Positions 8,138-16,926 of a stretch of DNA of 64,000 bases are shown here, one piece after another. Origin of the DNA: a virus; the IMG/VR virus record IMGVR_UViG_3300024231_000003, positions 1 through 64,000 of that record; one strand, given 5' to 3'. The position numbers and the translations under genes were made by a program. Numbering within the stretch: position 1 is the stretch's first letter; the number at the start of each line of letters is the position of its first letter. The notes under the pieces are model-generated. The model saw only the letters and a list, made by a program, of their open reading frames with translations. It was not told where the DNA came from and ran no database searches.

Positions 8138-8593
8138 ATGAGCAAGTTAAACATTAAAGAAGAGATGCGAGCTATTGATGCAAAAGACCGCGGATGGTAT
8201 GACAGTTTAACAGCAGAAGAAAAGAAGAAGCTAAGTCCTTGGCTACTAATGCGATATACTAGCAATGCAAGTGATAGTATGTTTACTGAGCATTACTTAG
8301 AGTGGACTAATGAAGTAGTAAATGTATATTTTAATGCATTACGAAAACACCCACAACTACAATGGCAGTTATTGCAGTTAGTAGGACTAGGTAAGCCAAC
8401 ATTTCATCCGTGGATACAGCCTGGAAAAGCACAGAAAAAGAATAAACTAGCAACATGGGTATCAGAGAATTACCCTTCTTTCAATGACGATGAGATTGAT
8501 ATTTTTGTGTCACAACGCTCAAAGCCAGAATGGACAGAGTTGTTTGAAGAATATGGTATGGATAAGAAACAAATTAAAGAACTGTTAAAATAA
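8138..8593 (+). CDS. Possible clamp-loader small subunit (gp62-like)
   Basis: 151 helical residues containing KDRGWYDSLTAEEKKKLSPW, a HPQLQWQLLQL segment and a helical C-terminus ending in KKQIKELLK. The 'few residues, then SPWLLMRY, then WQ.L' layout resembles gp62 proteins of marine T4-like phages, which pair with gp44 to load the gp45 clamp. No gp44 is in the window. It lies in the replication cluster, one base after the previous stop. The call is tentative. Confidence 0.35.
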   Translation: MSKLNIKEEMRAIDAKDRGWYDSLTAEEKKKLSPWLLMRYTSNASDSMFTEHYLEWTNEVVNVYFNALRKHPQLQWQLLQLVGLGKPTFHPWIQPGKAQKKNKLATWVSENYPSFNDDEIDIFVSQRSKPEWTELFEEYGMDKKQIKELLK

Positions 8594-9267
8594 TGTACAA
8601 GTGCGAATATTGTAAAAAGTCCTTTAAGAAAGAATCTACATTAGCCGTACATCGTTGTGAAAAGAAGCGCAGACATTTACAACAAAGCGAAAAGCATGTG
8701 CAACTTGGATTTAGAGCTTATCAATTATTTTATGTTATTGGTACTAATAGCAAGAAAGAAAAAACATATCAGGACTTTGCTGAAAGCCAGTATTATACAG
8801 CATTTGTAAAATATGGCAATTATTGTATTGATCTTAGAATTGATGATGTTCCTAGTTTAACTAAATGGCTACTTACTAATAGTATTAGAATTGACAGATG
8901 GACAAGCGATAGAGAATACGCAAAATGGACTAAAGAACGCCAAAAGACAGAAAGTGTCGATAGAGCAATTGAGCGTAGTATTATGTTTTTACAAGAATGG
9001 GCTGCACAAAATAATACAGTTTGGAATTCTTATTTTGATATCATTCCTGAAAATACTGCAACGTTCCATATATGTAATGGAAAGATAAGTCCATGGGTAG
9101 TTTTTGCAAGTAACAAGGCACAGGAAATGTTGGATAGAATGAATCCAGAACAGATAAAATTAATTGTAGATTATGTTGATATTGATTATTGGCAAAAGCT
9201 ATTTCATAAAAATCCTGATGATTTTAATTGGGTACAAAAATTATTAAAAGAAGCAAACATGGCATGA
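8593..9267 (+). CDS. Zinc-finger phage protein of unknown function
   Basis: 224 residues. The N-terminus has a C-x2-C ... H-x-C zinc-finger-like motif (YKCEYCKKSF, AVHRCEKK), which suggests nucleic-acid binding. The rest is helical and Trp-rich (TKWLLTNSIRIDRWTSD). The start overlaps the previous stop (TAATG), and its own TGA overlaps the next ATG, so three genes are translationally coupled. No enzyme signature seen. Confidence 0.65.
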   Translation: MYKCEYCKKSFKKESTLAVHRCEKKRRHLQQSEKHVQLGFRAYQLFYVIGTNSKKEKTYQDFAESQYYTAFVKYGNYCIDLRIDDVPSLTKWLLTNSIRIDRWTSDREYAKWTKERQKTESVDRAIERSIMFLQEWAAQNNTVWNSYFDIIPENTATFHICNGKISPWVVFASNKAQEMLDRMNPEQIKLIVDYVDIDYWQKLFHKNPDDFNWVQKLLKEANMA

Positions 9268-9848
9268 TAGTTAACACAGATATTGATATTGACATTGCAA
9301 ATAGAGAAGCATTATTATCTCTTATACCAAATATTCCTGCAATGATTTTAAATGAAGGACGCCAACGTAAACATAACACTGGTGTATATTTTCATGAAAT
9401 CCCTGCAAATCCGTTCAACGGATTATCTACTATTGACCATAAGGAAGCTGAAAAGCTAGGATACTTTAAGATAGATGTTCTTAATGTTAATCTATATAAG
9501 AATATTAAAAGTAGATCTCAAATGGAAGAGTTATTGGCAAAAGAACCACTATGGGAATTATTAGAACATAAAGAAGTAGTCGAACAATGTTTCCATATTC
9601 ATAATCATTACAGCATTGTATCTAAATTAAAACCAAATAGCATACAACAGCTAGCAGCAGTACTTGCGATAATCCGCCCAGCAAAACGACATTTAATAAA
9701 TTCTGATTGGGAAAGTATTTTAAAAGATGTATGGGTAAAACCAACTGATGGTTCTTATTATTTTAAAAAAGCACACGCTATCTCATATGCGACCGCTATT
9801 GTGTTACAAATGAATATGTTAGCTACTGGGATTTCTTTACAAGGTTAA
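9264..9848 (+). CDS. Stand-alone protein resembling the DnaE (Pol III alpha) finger region
   Basis: 194 residues from ATG 9264, overlapping the previous stop (ATGA). The segment KIDVLNVNLYKNIKSR parallels DnaE 'KFDFLGL..L..I', and CFHIHNHYSIVSKLKPNSIQQLAAVLAIIRP parallels the DnaE 'vFQleS.gM..ll..lkP..fedlva..al.RPGP' finger motif. The catalytic palm aspartates and the N-terminal PHP domain are absent, so it cannot polymerise DNA. It might bind the primer-template or the clamp, or compete with the host polymerase. This is based on motif recognition only. Confidence 0.5.
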   Translation: MIVNTDIDIDIANREALLSLIPNIPAMILNEGRQRKHNTGVYFHEIPANPFNGLSTIDHKEAEKLGYFKIDVLNVNLYKNIKSRSQMEELLAKEPLWELLEHKEVVEQCFHIHNHYSIVSKLKPNSIQQLAAVLAIIRPAKRHLINSDWESILKDVWVKPTDGSYYFKKAHAISYATAIVLQMNMLATGISLQG

Positions 9849-10194
9849 TACTTCTTCGCTTAATACGCTTTGTAATACTATTGCTTAGTCTTACTTCAGG
9901 TCCAGCAATTATTTCCATTTGTTTTACGTTAAAACTTTGAACACAATATTGGAATGGCCATCTATTTAAAAGTGCTATATTAATAGGTAATTTTCTATTT
10001 GTTTCCCACCACCATTCATCACCCAGACTTAAGAATAATGTCTTGTGTTCGGTATGTTTTAGCTTGTCATATACATACATGCTTGCAATATGAGTATCTA
10101 TGTTCTGTACAATACCCAAATACTCTTTATTAGAATATTCTAGTACTGTGAGAAATGGATATTCCTCTAATAAATTTTCGTAATTTGTCATCAT
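9823..10194 (-). CDS. Conserved hypothetical phage protein (minus strand)
   Basis: About 123 residues, compact and aromatic-rich (LSLGDEWWWETNRKLPINIAL) with a basic end (KRIKRRSINLVKK). The 'GDEWWWE(S/T)NR..PINI' motif is familiar from marine T4-like phages but has no known function. Its 3' end overlaps the convergent gene by 26 bp. A TAAATA late motif lies six bases upstream of the ATG on the minus strand, with no SD sequence. Confidence 0.65.
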   Translation of the reverse strand: MMTNYENLLEEYPFLTVLEYSNKEYLGIVQNIDTHIASMYVYDKLKHTEHKTLFLSLGDEWWWETNRKLPINIALLNRWPFQYCVQSFNVKQMEIIAGPEVRLSNSITKRIKRRSINLVKKSQ

Positions 10195-10200
10195 CAAAAG

Positions 10201-10206
10201 TATTTA
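10201..10206 (-). promoter_or_regulatory. Late-type motif for the 9823 minus-strand gene
   Basis: TAAATA on the minus strand, six bases upstream of ATG 10194; near-leaderless spacing. Confidence 0.35.
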
Positions 10207-10232
10207 GTCTTTTGATATTTGAGTGTTTCTTG

Positions 10233-10240
10233 CATAAATA
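10233..10240 (+). promoter_or_regulatory. Late promoter for the 10259 structural gene
   Basis: CATAAATA, close to TATAAATA, 18 bp upstream of the start codon, which also has a CAGGAG SD sequence. Confidence 0.6.
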
Positions 10241-10258
10241 CTTACAGGAGAACTACAC

Positions 10259-11080
10259 ATGTCAAACTTTGGAACAACATATGGTATAAGCCAAACTGGA
10301 GATCTATTTACTTTAGAATCATCAGGAACAACAACAGGACTAGCTAAGTATAGATCAACTCGTGGTACTACAGTTAATAGTCCAATGAACTATAGAAACT
10401 TAAAATTGTTCCGTGGATTTGATAATGAATACTTCTTTTTTATTAAAAACCAAGACCGTAAGCCTATTATGCTACAAGGTATTACAATTAATGTTATATT
10501 AGTTGATCGTCATTCAAGCACTACAGTAATAAGTAGAAAAGCAACAGTAGTTGATTATGATACATCTCAAATTAAAGTAACTTTGTTTGATAGCGAAACA
10601 GCATCATTAAATCAAGGACTTTATGACATGGTGTTTAGTTATACTAATAATATGGGTCTAACTATGCCACTTTTTTGTGATTTAAACCTTCGTCCAAACT
10701 ATACGGTTGAAGTGTCAGAGCAGGCCGCATCATCAGTATTACATTCAGCAGAAACATCAACATTTACAGAAGTTTCAGGACTGTTTACTAGTTCTTGGAT
10801 ACCAGCAAGTGGGTATTTTAATAAATTTAATCATATGGCAACTATTGGAGTTTATGCTACCAACTTTACAGGCAATTTCCATATTCAAGGTACGTTAGCT
10901 GATGATCCTACTGATAAGGACTGGTTTAATATTATCCTAGGTACATATACTGAAGAGTTTTTTCCATATAATAATTTCTCTGGTATTGATCCATGGACAT
11001 TCCGCACAAACGTAAAATTACTTAGAGCAGAATTCACACAAACACAAGGAACACTTGACAAAGTAGTCATAAGAGTGTAG
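10259..11080 (+). CDS. Probable virion structural protein
   Basis: 273 residues, beta-rich, low in charge, with many Ser/Thr/Asn residues and no enzyme motif. It has a late promoter and a strong CAGGAG SD sequence. The C-terminal half contains repeated aromatic beta strands (GYFNKFNHMATIGVYATNF, NFHIQGTL), as in receptor-binding or tail-associated proteins. The next early promoter (for primase) lies inside its last codons. The precise virion location is not visible from the sequence. Confidence 0.6.
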   Translation: MSNFGTTYGISQTGDLFTLESSGTTTGLAKYRSTRGTTVNSPMNYRNLKLFRGFDNEYFFFIKNQDRKPIMLQGITINVILVDRHSSTTVISRKATVVDYDTSQIKVTLFDSETASLNQGLYDMVFSYTNNMGLTMPLFCDLNLRPNYTVEVSEQAASSVLHSAETSTFTEVSGLFTSSWIPASGYFNKFNHMATIGVYATNFTGNFHIQGTLADDPTDKDWFNIILGTYTEEFFPYNNFSGIDPWTFRTNVKLLRAEFTQTQGTLDKVVIRV

Positions 11081-11083
11081 TAT
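11055..11083 (+). promoter_or_regulatory. Sigma70-type promoter for primase, leaderless geometry
   Basis: TTGACA (11055-11060), 17-bp spacer, TAGTAT (11078-11083). Six bases separate it from ATG 11090, so +1 should be the A of that ATG. The promoter overlaps the end of the late gene. Confidence 0.6.
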
Positions 11084-11089
11084 ATACAC

Positions 11090-12106
11090 ATGACTATTGT
11101 TATGGAATACGTGAAAACTCTGATCCCAGTTAACTGGCGATCGTCTCCAGGTGGATGGACTAGTGGCAATTGCCCTATGTGCATACACAATGGCGAATCA
11201 CGTCCAGACACAAAGAGTCGTGGCGGATTTATGTTTGCTGAAGACAAATTCCAATATAACTGTTTTAACTGCGAGTACAAAACTGGATGGGCCGCTGGTG
11301 GTAGAATTTCAGGTAGACTAGAAAAGCTACTTAAACAATTGGGCGCAACTGATAATGATATTCAGCGATTAAAGTTGGAAATACTACGTGAAGCAGATGT
11401 AGCTGATTTACTAATACGTAAAGAACGTAAAGAGACTATGGTTATTGATTGGCCTGAAATGGAATTACCAGAAAACTGTGATACATTTATGAACTACTCG
11501 GAACCAGACAAGGATTGGATTGCAGCAGCAACATATCTAACAGATCGTAGTTTTGATATAAAAGACAAGAGATTTATGTTTAGTACATCTGGAGATCATA
11601 CAAAAGGTCGCATGAATAAAAGATTTGTGTTACCATTCTATTATAAAGGTAAAGTGGTTGGGTATACTGGCCGTTGGGTTGGCAATCCTCCTGACAAGGT
11701 ACCAAAATATTATAATAAACAGCCTCCTAAGAATTTTGTATATGGCTTAGATAGACAAACACAAGATAAGCAAATTGTTATTGTAACTGAAGGTATATTA
11801 GATGCAATTGTAACTGACGGGGTAGCAATAGGTAGTAATAATATTAATGAAGACCAAGCAAATGTTATTGATAAATTAAACAAACGTGTTATACTATTAC
11901 CAGATGCTGATAAAGCAGGAATGAGTACAATTAAACGTGCATTGCAACAAGGATGGGAAGTATCATTTCCTGAATGGATGGATTGTAAAGATGCAAGCGA
12001 TGCTATGCAAAAATATGGTAGATTATATACAGTGCGCAGTATAATAGAAAACGCAGTAAAGAACCCAACAAAAATACAAGTAATGGCAAAAAGTTACTGT
12101 CAATGA
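11090..12106 (+). CDS. DNA primase (gp61-like)
   Basis: Synthesises RNA primers for the lagging strand and works with the downstream helicase. The N-terminal zinc site is visible as NCPMC and YNCFNC. The TOPRIM domain carries the VTEGILDAI glutamate motif and LLPDADKAG with its DxD acidic pair. Length is 338 aa from ATG 11090; a second ATG at 11102 is possible. No SD sequence precedes either, and ATG 11090 coincides with the predicted +1. Helicase follows 13 bp after the stop. Confidence 0.9.
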   Translation: MTIVMEYVKTLIPVNWRSSPGGWTSGNCPMCIHNGESRPDTKSRGGFMFAEDKFQYNCFNCEYKTGWAAGGRISGRLEKLLKQLGATDNDIQRLKLEILREADVADLLIRKERKETMVIDWPEMELPENCDTFMNYSEPDKDWIAAATYLTDRSFDIKDKRFMFSTSGDHTKGRMNKRFVLPFYYKGKVVGYTGRWVGNPPDKVPKYYNKQPPKNFVYGLDRQTQDKQIVIVTEGILDAIVTDGVAIGSNNINEDQANVIDKLNKRVILLPDADKAGMSTIKRALQQGWEVSFPEWMDCKDASDAMQKYGRLYTVRSIIENAVKNPTKIQVMAKSYCQ

Positions 12107-12119
12107 GGAAAGAAACAAT

Positions 12120-13514
12120 ATGAGTGAACAACGAGAATACACACTGGAATTACAAAAATTATTTGTAGAATTTTTAGCACAGGATCAAGATCTATTTGTG
12201 AGAATTAATAATATCCTGTCTCCAGATTATTTTGATAGATCACTTAGAAAAACTGTTGAGTTTGTACAGACACATGCTGGAGAATATGGAGCATTACCAA
12301 CATTAGATCAAATTAAAGCTACTACTGGTGCAGAGCTACAGCATCTTAAAGATGTAGATGAACGACATCAGAAATGGTTTGTAGATGAATTTGAACAATT
12401 CTCAAAACATAAAGCACTTGAGGGTGCAATTCTTGGTTCTACTGACTTGTTAGAAAAAGGCGATTTTGGTGCAGTTGAAAAATTAATTAAAGATGCAGTA
12501 GGTATTGGCCTAGCAAAACACATGGGCACAGACTATTGGGAGAGTCCTGCAGAACGTATTGAGCGTGTAAGAAATGCACGTGGCGGCACAAGTACTGGAT
12601 GGAAGGGTATTGATGAAAAACTATATGGTGGATTTAACAGAGGCGAATTAAATATATTTGCAGCCGCATCAGGTGGTGGTAAAAGTTTATTCTTACAAAA
12701 CTTGGCATTAAACTGGTCGTTAGAAGGACACAATGTTATATACATATCATTAGAGCTTAGTGAAGAACTATGTAGTATGAGACTTGATAGTATGCTTACT
12801 GGTATGAATACAAAAGAAGTATTTAAAAATGTGTCTGATGTTGATTTAAAAGTACGCATGGCAGGTAAGAAAGCAGGAGTATTACAGATTGTACAATTAC
12901 CAAATGGCATTACTATTAATGATTTAACTAGCTATATTAAAGAGTTTGAAGTTAAAAATGATATTAAAATTGATGCAATGTGTGTTGATTATCTAGACTT
13001 GATGATGCCCGCACAACGCAAAGTACCTCCAAGTGACTTGTTTATTAAAGATAAGTTTGTATCAGAAGAATTACGTAACTTTTCAGTAGAGAATGATTTA
13101 TTATTTGCTACAGCATCGCAGTTGAACAGAAGCGCAGTAGAAGAAGTAGAGTTTGATCATAGTCATATCTCAGGTGGTTTAAGTAAGATTCAGACAGCAG
13201 ATAACGTAATTGGTATCTTTACAAGCCAAGCAATGCGTGAACGAGGCAGATATCAAGTACAATTTATGAAAACACGTAGTAGTAGTGGTGTTGGATCTAA
13301 AGTAGATTTAAAATTTGACATTGGAGGTTTACGTATTACTGATTTAGAAGAAGATGATGATGATACTCCAATGAATCAAACTAGCGCAATGTTCGATAAA
13401 TTAAAACAAAAAACAACAGTTTCACATCAAGAAAAATCAGTTGCAGAAAATAGTGTTGTTGAAAATACAATGGCAGGACATGATAAGTTGAGAAGCATGC
13501 TTAAAAAAATGTAA
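12120..13514 (+). CDS. Replicative DnaB-type helicase (gp41-like)
   Basis: 464 residues. A helical N-terminal domain is followed by a RecA-like motor: Walker A AASGGGKSLF (about residue 180-189), Walker B-like AMCVDYLDLM, an ASQLNRS motif and the QTADNVIGIF strand. It unwinds DNA at the fork and forms the primosome with the preceding primase. A GAGGAAA SD sequence precedes the start. The C-terminal ~50 residues are Ser/Glu-rich with a terminal amphipathic piece (KLRSMLKKM) that may bind partners. Confidence 0.93.
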   Translation: MSEQREYTLELQKLFVEFLAQDQDLFVRINNILSPDYFDRSLRKTVEFVQTHAGEYGALPTLDQIKATTGAELQHLKDVDERHQKWFVDEFEQFSKHKALEGAILGSTDLLEKGDFGAVEKLIKDAVGIGLAKHMGTDYWESPAERIERVRNARGGTSTGWKGIDEKLYGGFNRGELNIFAAASGGGKSLFLQNLALNWSLEGHNVIYISLELSEELCSMRLDSMLTGMNTKEVFKNVSDVDLKVRMAGKKAGVLQIVQLPNGITINDLTSYIKEFEVKNDIKIDAMCVDYLDLMMPAQRKVPPSDLFIKDKFVSEELRNFSVENDLLFATASQLNRSAVEEVEFDHSHISGGLSKIQTADNVIGIFTSQAMRERGRYQVQFMKTRSSSGVGSKVDLKFDIGGLRITDLEEDDDDTPMNQTSAMFDKLKQKTTVSHQEKSVAENSVVENTMAGHDKLRSMLKKM

Positions 13515-13533
13515 CATAACCGTTAATAATATG

Positions 13534-13540
13534 CTAAATA
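13534..13540 (+). promoter_or_regulatory. Late promoter for the 13571-16.9 kb operon
   Basis: CTAAATA upstream of a strong AGGAGG SD sequence (13559-13564) and ATG 13571. Confidence 0.55.
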
Positions 13541-13570
13541 CACTATATAACATACAACAGGAGGCCTAAC

Positions 13571-13819
13571 ATGTCCAAACGCACTAGATCTTTGCTAGAA
13601 GAAATTAATGATTTAGCACCAAAGCGTGATAAAGTTAACATACTTGAATCACGAGGAAATAATGCACTTCATGCAATTATTAATGTATTGGATATGATCG
13701 AGGAAAATCACGATACTGCAACAGCACAAGATTTACAAAAACGAATAATGCTATGTATCAAAAATAGAGATATTGATAGATTTACTAGGGGTATTAAGCA
13801 ACTAAGGAATTCGTCATGA
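13571..13819 (+). CDS. Small conserved helical protein
   Basis: 82 residues, helical and charged, with no cysteine-rich or catalytic motif. It has the strongest SD sequence in the neighbourhood (AGGAGG) and a late promoter, and overlaps the following gene by four bases. The late context suggests a virion assembly role. Unrecognised family. Confidence 0.6.
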   Translation: MSKRTRSLLEEINDLAPKRDKVNILESRGNNALHAIINVLDMIEENHDTATAQDLQKRIMLCIKNRDIDRFTRGIKQLRNSS

Positions 13820-15183
13820 AGATTAAAGATATTATTGGTGGAACAAAAAAGCGTTTAGATCGAGATAACAGAAAACATCGTAAGGTACAAAAAGATTCAC
13901 TATATACTGTGGATCCAAGTGATTTAGGTGAGGCATTTGGTAGAGCATCCTTTGCACAACAATTGAAGAAGCATGGTATTGATTCAGACAAGATGCATTC
14001 AGATAATGTTAAAGATGCCAAAGCAGCTAAAAAACGCTCTAAGGACGCAGAAAAAGATTTAGCAGACTACAGAAACAAAACTGGTGTTAATTCAGACCTC
14101 AAAGAAGCAAAAGGTCGTGATATTAACCATGTAGAAGATTTAGTAATTTTTTATGGCAAGCAAGGCGGACAACGTGCTGTTAATGCATTGCGTAGTTTAG
14201 AATCCAATCCACAAGATACAACTATTAAATGGGACGGATCTCCCGCAGTTATATTTGGACGTAATGAAGCAGGAGAGTTTGTACTTACTGATAAGAGTGG
14301 ATTTACTGCTAAAGGATATAACGGTAGAGTAACAAGTGCTGATGATTTTGAAGCAATGTTCTTATCACGTGGAAAAGAAGCCCCAAACCAAGATCGTAAA
14401 GACTTTGCAGCAAGAATGAAATCAATTTGGCCAGCATTTGAATCAGCAACACCTGCAGATTTCCGTGGATATATTGCAGGCGATCTTATGTATACTAATA
14501 CACCACAAATTAAGGATGGCAGATTGACATTCCAACCAAATACTACAACTTATGCAGTTGATACAAACAGCGATATTGGTGGTAAAATTAGCCAGAGTAA
14601 AGTTGGTGTAGTAGTACATGTACAAATAGACAGTGATGGCAACAAAAGTAAACCAGATACAACTAATTTCCAAGCAGGAGATTTACTAATACTTCCTCCA
14701 GTTACTATTAGTTCAAGTCAAGATACAAAAGACTTTACAGGTCCACTGCAAAAGCTAGAACAAATGATAACCAGTGCAGGTAATAGTATTGATACATTAA
14801 TTAATCCTCCAGAGGAATTAAAAATGAAAGATTTCCAAAATATACTTTATACATATATTAATAGCACAGTTAAAACTGGAGCAATACCTGGTACTGACTT
14901 TGGAAAGTGGCTTGGTGGCGCAAAGATAAGCGAAGTTAAGAAAAAACGTGTAGCACAATGGGTATCAGACAATAGTAATGGATTTAATTCATTATGGGAA
15001 ATTGTTAACGGCCTTACTACAGTTAAAAATAAAATGATTACAATGCTAGATAATCAACCATCAGATATTGAAGCTTATACAGGTGGAAAGCGTGGCGGAG
15101 AAGGCTACGTAGTTGGTAAAGATGTAAAACTAGTTAATCGATCTGGATTTACAGCAGCAAATGCAGCAAGGAATAATAGTTAA
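13816..15183 (+). CDS. Ligase-like covalent nucleotidyltransferase in a late operon
   Basis: 455 residues. Residues around 135-142 read TIKWDGSP, a KxDG motif I like the adenylated lysine of DNA/RNA ligases. Further on are FVLTDKSGF, a GDLMYT segment resembling motif III/IIIa, and RGGEGYVV followed by DVKLV, matching motifs IV (EGxV) and V. The fold would therefore be a nucleotidyltransferase core with a helical N-terminal part. It is in a late operon among virion genes rather than with replication genes, which is odd for a repair ligase. It may act on packaged DNA or modify a protein; neither is shown. Confidence 0.6.
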   Translation: MKIKDIIGGTKKRLDRDNRKHRKVQKDSLYTVDPSDLGEAFGRASFAQQLKKHGIDSDKMHSDNVKDAKAAKKRSKDAEKDLADYRNKTGVNSDLKEAKGRDINHVEDLVIFYGKQGGQRAVNALRSLESNPQDTTIKWDGSPAVIFGRNEAGEFVLTDKSGFTAKGYNGRVTSADDFEAMFLSRGKEAPNQDRKDFAARMKSIWPAFESATPADFRGYIAGDLMYTNTPQIKDGRLTFQPNTTTYAVDTNSDIGGKISQSKVGVVVHVQIDSDGNKSKPDTTNFQAGDLLILPPVTISSSQDTKDFTGPLQKLEQMITSAGNSIDTLINPPEELKMKDFQNILYTYINSTVKTGAIPGTDFGKWLGGAKISEVKKKRVAQWVSDNSNGFNSLWEIVNGLTTVKNKMITMLDNQPSDIEAYTGGKRGGEGYVVGKDVKLVNRSGFTAANAARNNS

Positions 15184-15383
15184 TGTTTAGTAAAGAATGC
15201 AAATTACATATGGAAAAAGCAGGAATGACACGATGGGGACATTTTAAGTTCGCTTTTGGATTTTTAATTGAATTAAAGAAAGCAGAACTTGCTATATTAA
15301 TACATATGTTTGTTCCAAGATGTTGTGAAACATATGCTAGTGATAAAATTAAAGAACTAGCAAATAAATTGGAGAAGCACTAA
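15183..15383 (+). CDS. Small basic hypothetical protein
   Basis: 66 residues with several cysteines (C7, FVPRCC) and a hydrophobic centre (KFAFGFLIELKKAELAILI). It overlaps both neighbours by a single base (TAATG), so all three are translated in series. No family recognised. Confidence 0.55.
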   Translation: MFSKECKLHMEKAGMTRWGHFKFAFGFLIELKKAELAILIHMFVPRCCETYASDKIKELANKLEKH

Positions 15384-16144
15384 TGAGTGATGATAAAAAA
15401 TATACACTACAACAATATGCAGCAATGCAAGGCGGTCATGAGATGGAAGAAAATAAAACAAATTTATCTTTTATTGAATCATTAGGCGAAGCTAAAATGT
15501 ATAGGACCCGCAGTCAAATACAACAAGATGGCGCACGTGGCATTACCGATCATTTATTTGTTAGTTTACTTAGTTTATATACTATGAGTAATGATTATAA
15601 TTATGCACCAGTTGCTAAAGAATATGCATTACGCACCATATCTAAAGGTAATTTTGCAACACCAAGTCCAAGTGGAACAGATTTATACCAAACAATACAT
15701 ACCTTACAAAAGCCATCTGGATTACTATCAGGAAGTAAGGATGATATGTTGTTAAACAAAGTACGTATAGATGATAGAAGAATTAAACAATTTATGCAAG
15801 GAATTAAAACAGGAAATATTACAAAAGGACAAGCACAATCATTTTTCTTTAAATTAGAAAAAGATTTAGCAATACAAGATCCTAAGTTAAGAGCTGCTCG
15901 TAGGTTAGCACAAGACTGGACTTCGCTAACATCAGCACAACAGCAACTAGTTGGAACACAATTGACTAAATATTTTAGAACAAGCGGTAGACGTAGCGAT
16001 ATTGCTCCATTATTTAATAAATTTGCAATTAGTAATAAATTAAACGCAGGACCAAGCAAAATTGCCAAAATTGGAAAACGCATAGCACGTGGTGCTGGCG
16101 CATTTGCAGTTGGGTATGCCGCAGGTAAAGCAACAGGAAAATAA
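15383..16144 (+). CDS. Hypothetical late protein with a Gly/Ala C-terminal segment
   Basis: 253 residues, mostly helical and basic, ending in a hydrophobic Gly/Ala stretch (ARGAGAFAVGYAAGKATGK) that could insert in a membrane or pack in a virion core. Translation is coupled to the previous gene by the TAATG overlap. No catalytic motif seen. Injected internal virion proteins often look like this, but that is inference. Confidence 0.6.
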   Translation: MSDDKKYTLQQYAAMQGGHEMEENKTNLSFIESLGEAKMYRTRSQIQQDGARGITDHLFVSLLSLYTMSNDYNYAPVAKEYALRTISKGNFATPSPSGTDLYQTIHTLQKPSGLLSGSKDDMLLNKVRIDDRRIKQFMQGIKTGNITKGQAQSFFFKLEKDLAIQDPKLRAARRLAQDWTSLTSAQQQLVGTQLTKYFRTSGRRSDIAPLFNKFAISNKLNAGPSKIAKIGKRIARGAGAFAVGYAAGKATGK

Positions 16145-16145
16145 A

Positions 16146-16577
16146 TTGCAAAATTTAAATGTGAAGTATAAAATTTTCACTTTAATAGATATTACTAACA
16201 CAAAAGTCATAACTCCTAAAGCTAATCCTGTTGGATTTCATCAGGAACAAAACTTTAATACATTTATACAAATATTAAGTTTACGTACTCAAGTTATATC
16301 TAATAATGTTAAAAAGATTAAAAAAGCAAAATATAATAGTTTTAATTTTGGTTCTGCGTTCGATGGATCTGGTCCATTGTGGGAATTAACTTTTATTGCA
16401 GAAGCTACTGCTCCATGGATTAAAGATGAAGATTTAACATATTGGTTATATCGTGATTTTGATAATATTCCAGTACATATCAAATTAAATGAAAAAGAAA
16501 ACATATATCCAGAGAGTATATCTACTGTAGATAGCTTATCTAAAAATACATGCTTTATAACTGAGCAAATTGGATAA
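16146..16577 (+). CDS. Conserved hypothetical late protein
   Basis: 143 residues if it starts at TTG 16146, which sits one base after the previous stop and about eight bases from an AGGA sequence. A GTG at 16161 is the alternative. The pattern (FTLIDITNT, then HQEQNFNTFIQILSLR, then a C-terminal FDNIPVHIKLNE) is typical of a small conserved protein of marine T4-like phages. Function unknown. Confidence 0.55.
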   Translation: MQNLNVKYKIFTLIDITNTKVITPKANPVGFHQEQNFNTFIQILSLRTQVISNNVKKIKKAKYNSFNFGSAFDGSGPLWELTFIAEATAPWIKDEDLTYWLYRDFDNIPVHIKLNEKENIYPESISTVDSLSKNTCFITEQIG

Positions 16578-16656
16578 ATATATACATGTACCATCAGGTG
16601 CAATAAAAATCAGCTCTCTAAAAGACGCTGCCAAAAAAAATGAATGGATATTTTAA
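16570..16656 (+). CDS. Possible 28-residue microprotein
   Basis: A TTG-initiated frame (16570) overlaps the end of the previous gene by eight bases and ends at 16656, exactly one base before the next ATG. It reads VPSGAIKISSLKDAAKKNEW in its middle. The exact fit between neighbours and absence of other content in this gap favour a real gene. The weak start codon and lack of a clear SD sequence count against it. Confidence 0.4.
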   Translation: MDKYIHVPSGAIKISSLKDAAKKNEWIF

Positions 16657-16926
16657 ATGGCGATGCAACAGTCAAGACTTGAGCGTGAAAATCTAGAGGC
16701 ACATGTAGACTTATGTGCAGAAAGATATCGCGTGTTAGAAGAAAATTTAAAAAGACTAGAATCAAAAGTAGATGATCTAGTAGATTCAATGAATGATATG
16801 TCAGACAAGCATGCCGTTGATAAAAATCAAAACAATAAAATACTAATGGGTGCAGCAGCAACTATTATAATGGGATTACTTTCAACAGTAGTATTACTTC
16901 TACTAAATCTACAGGCAGGCGGATAA
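16657..16926 (+). CDS. Coiled-coil protein with C-terminal membrane anchor (XhlA-like layout)
   Basis: 89 residues: an N-terminal coiled coil (YRVLEENLKRLESKVDDLV) and one C-terminal transmembrane helix (IMGLLSTVVLLLLN). This is the layout of XhlA/haemolysin-type proteins that assist holins. A role in lysis is plausible but not proven; a virion membrane anchor is the alternative. The next ATG follows its stop with no gap. Confidence 0.55.
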   Translation: MAMQQSRLERENLEAHVDLCAERYRVLEENLKRLESKVDDLVDSMNDMSDKHAVDKNQNNKILMGAAATIIMGLLSTVVLLLLNLQAGG

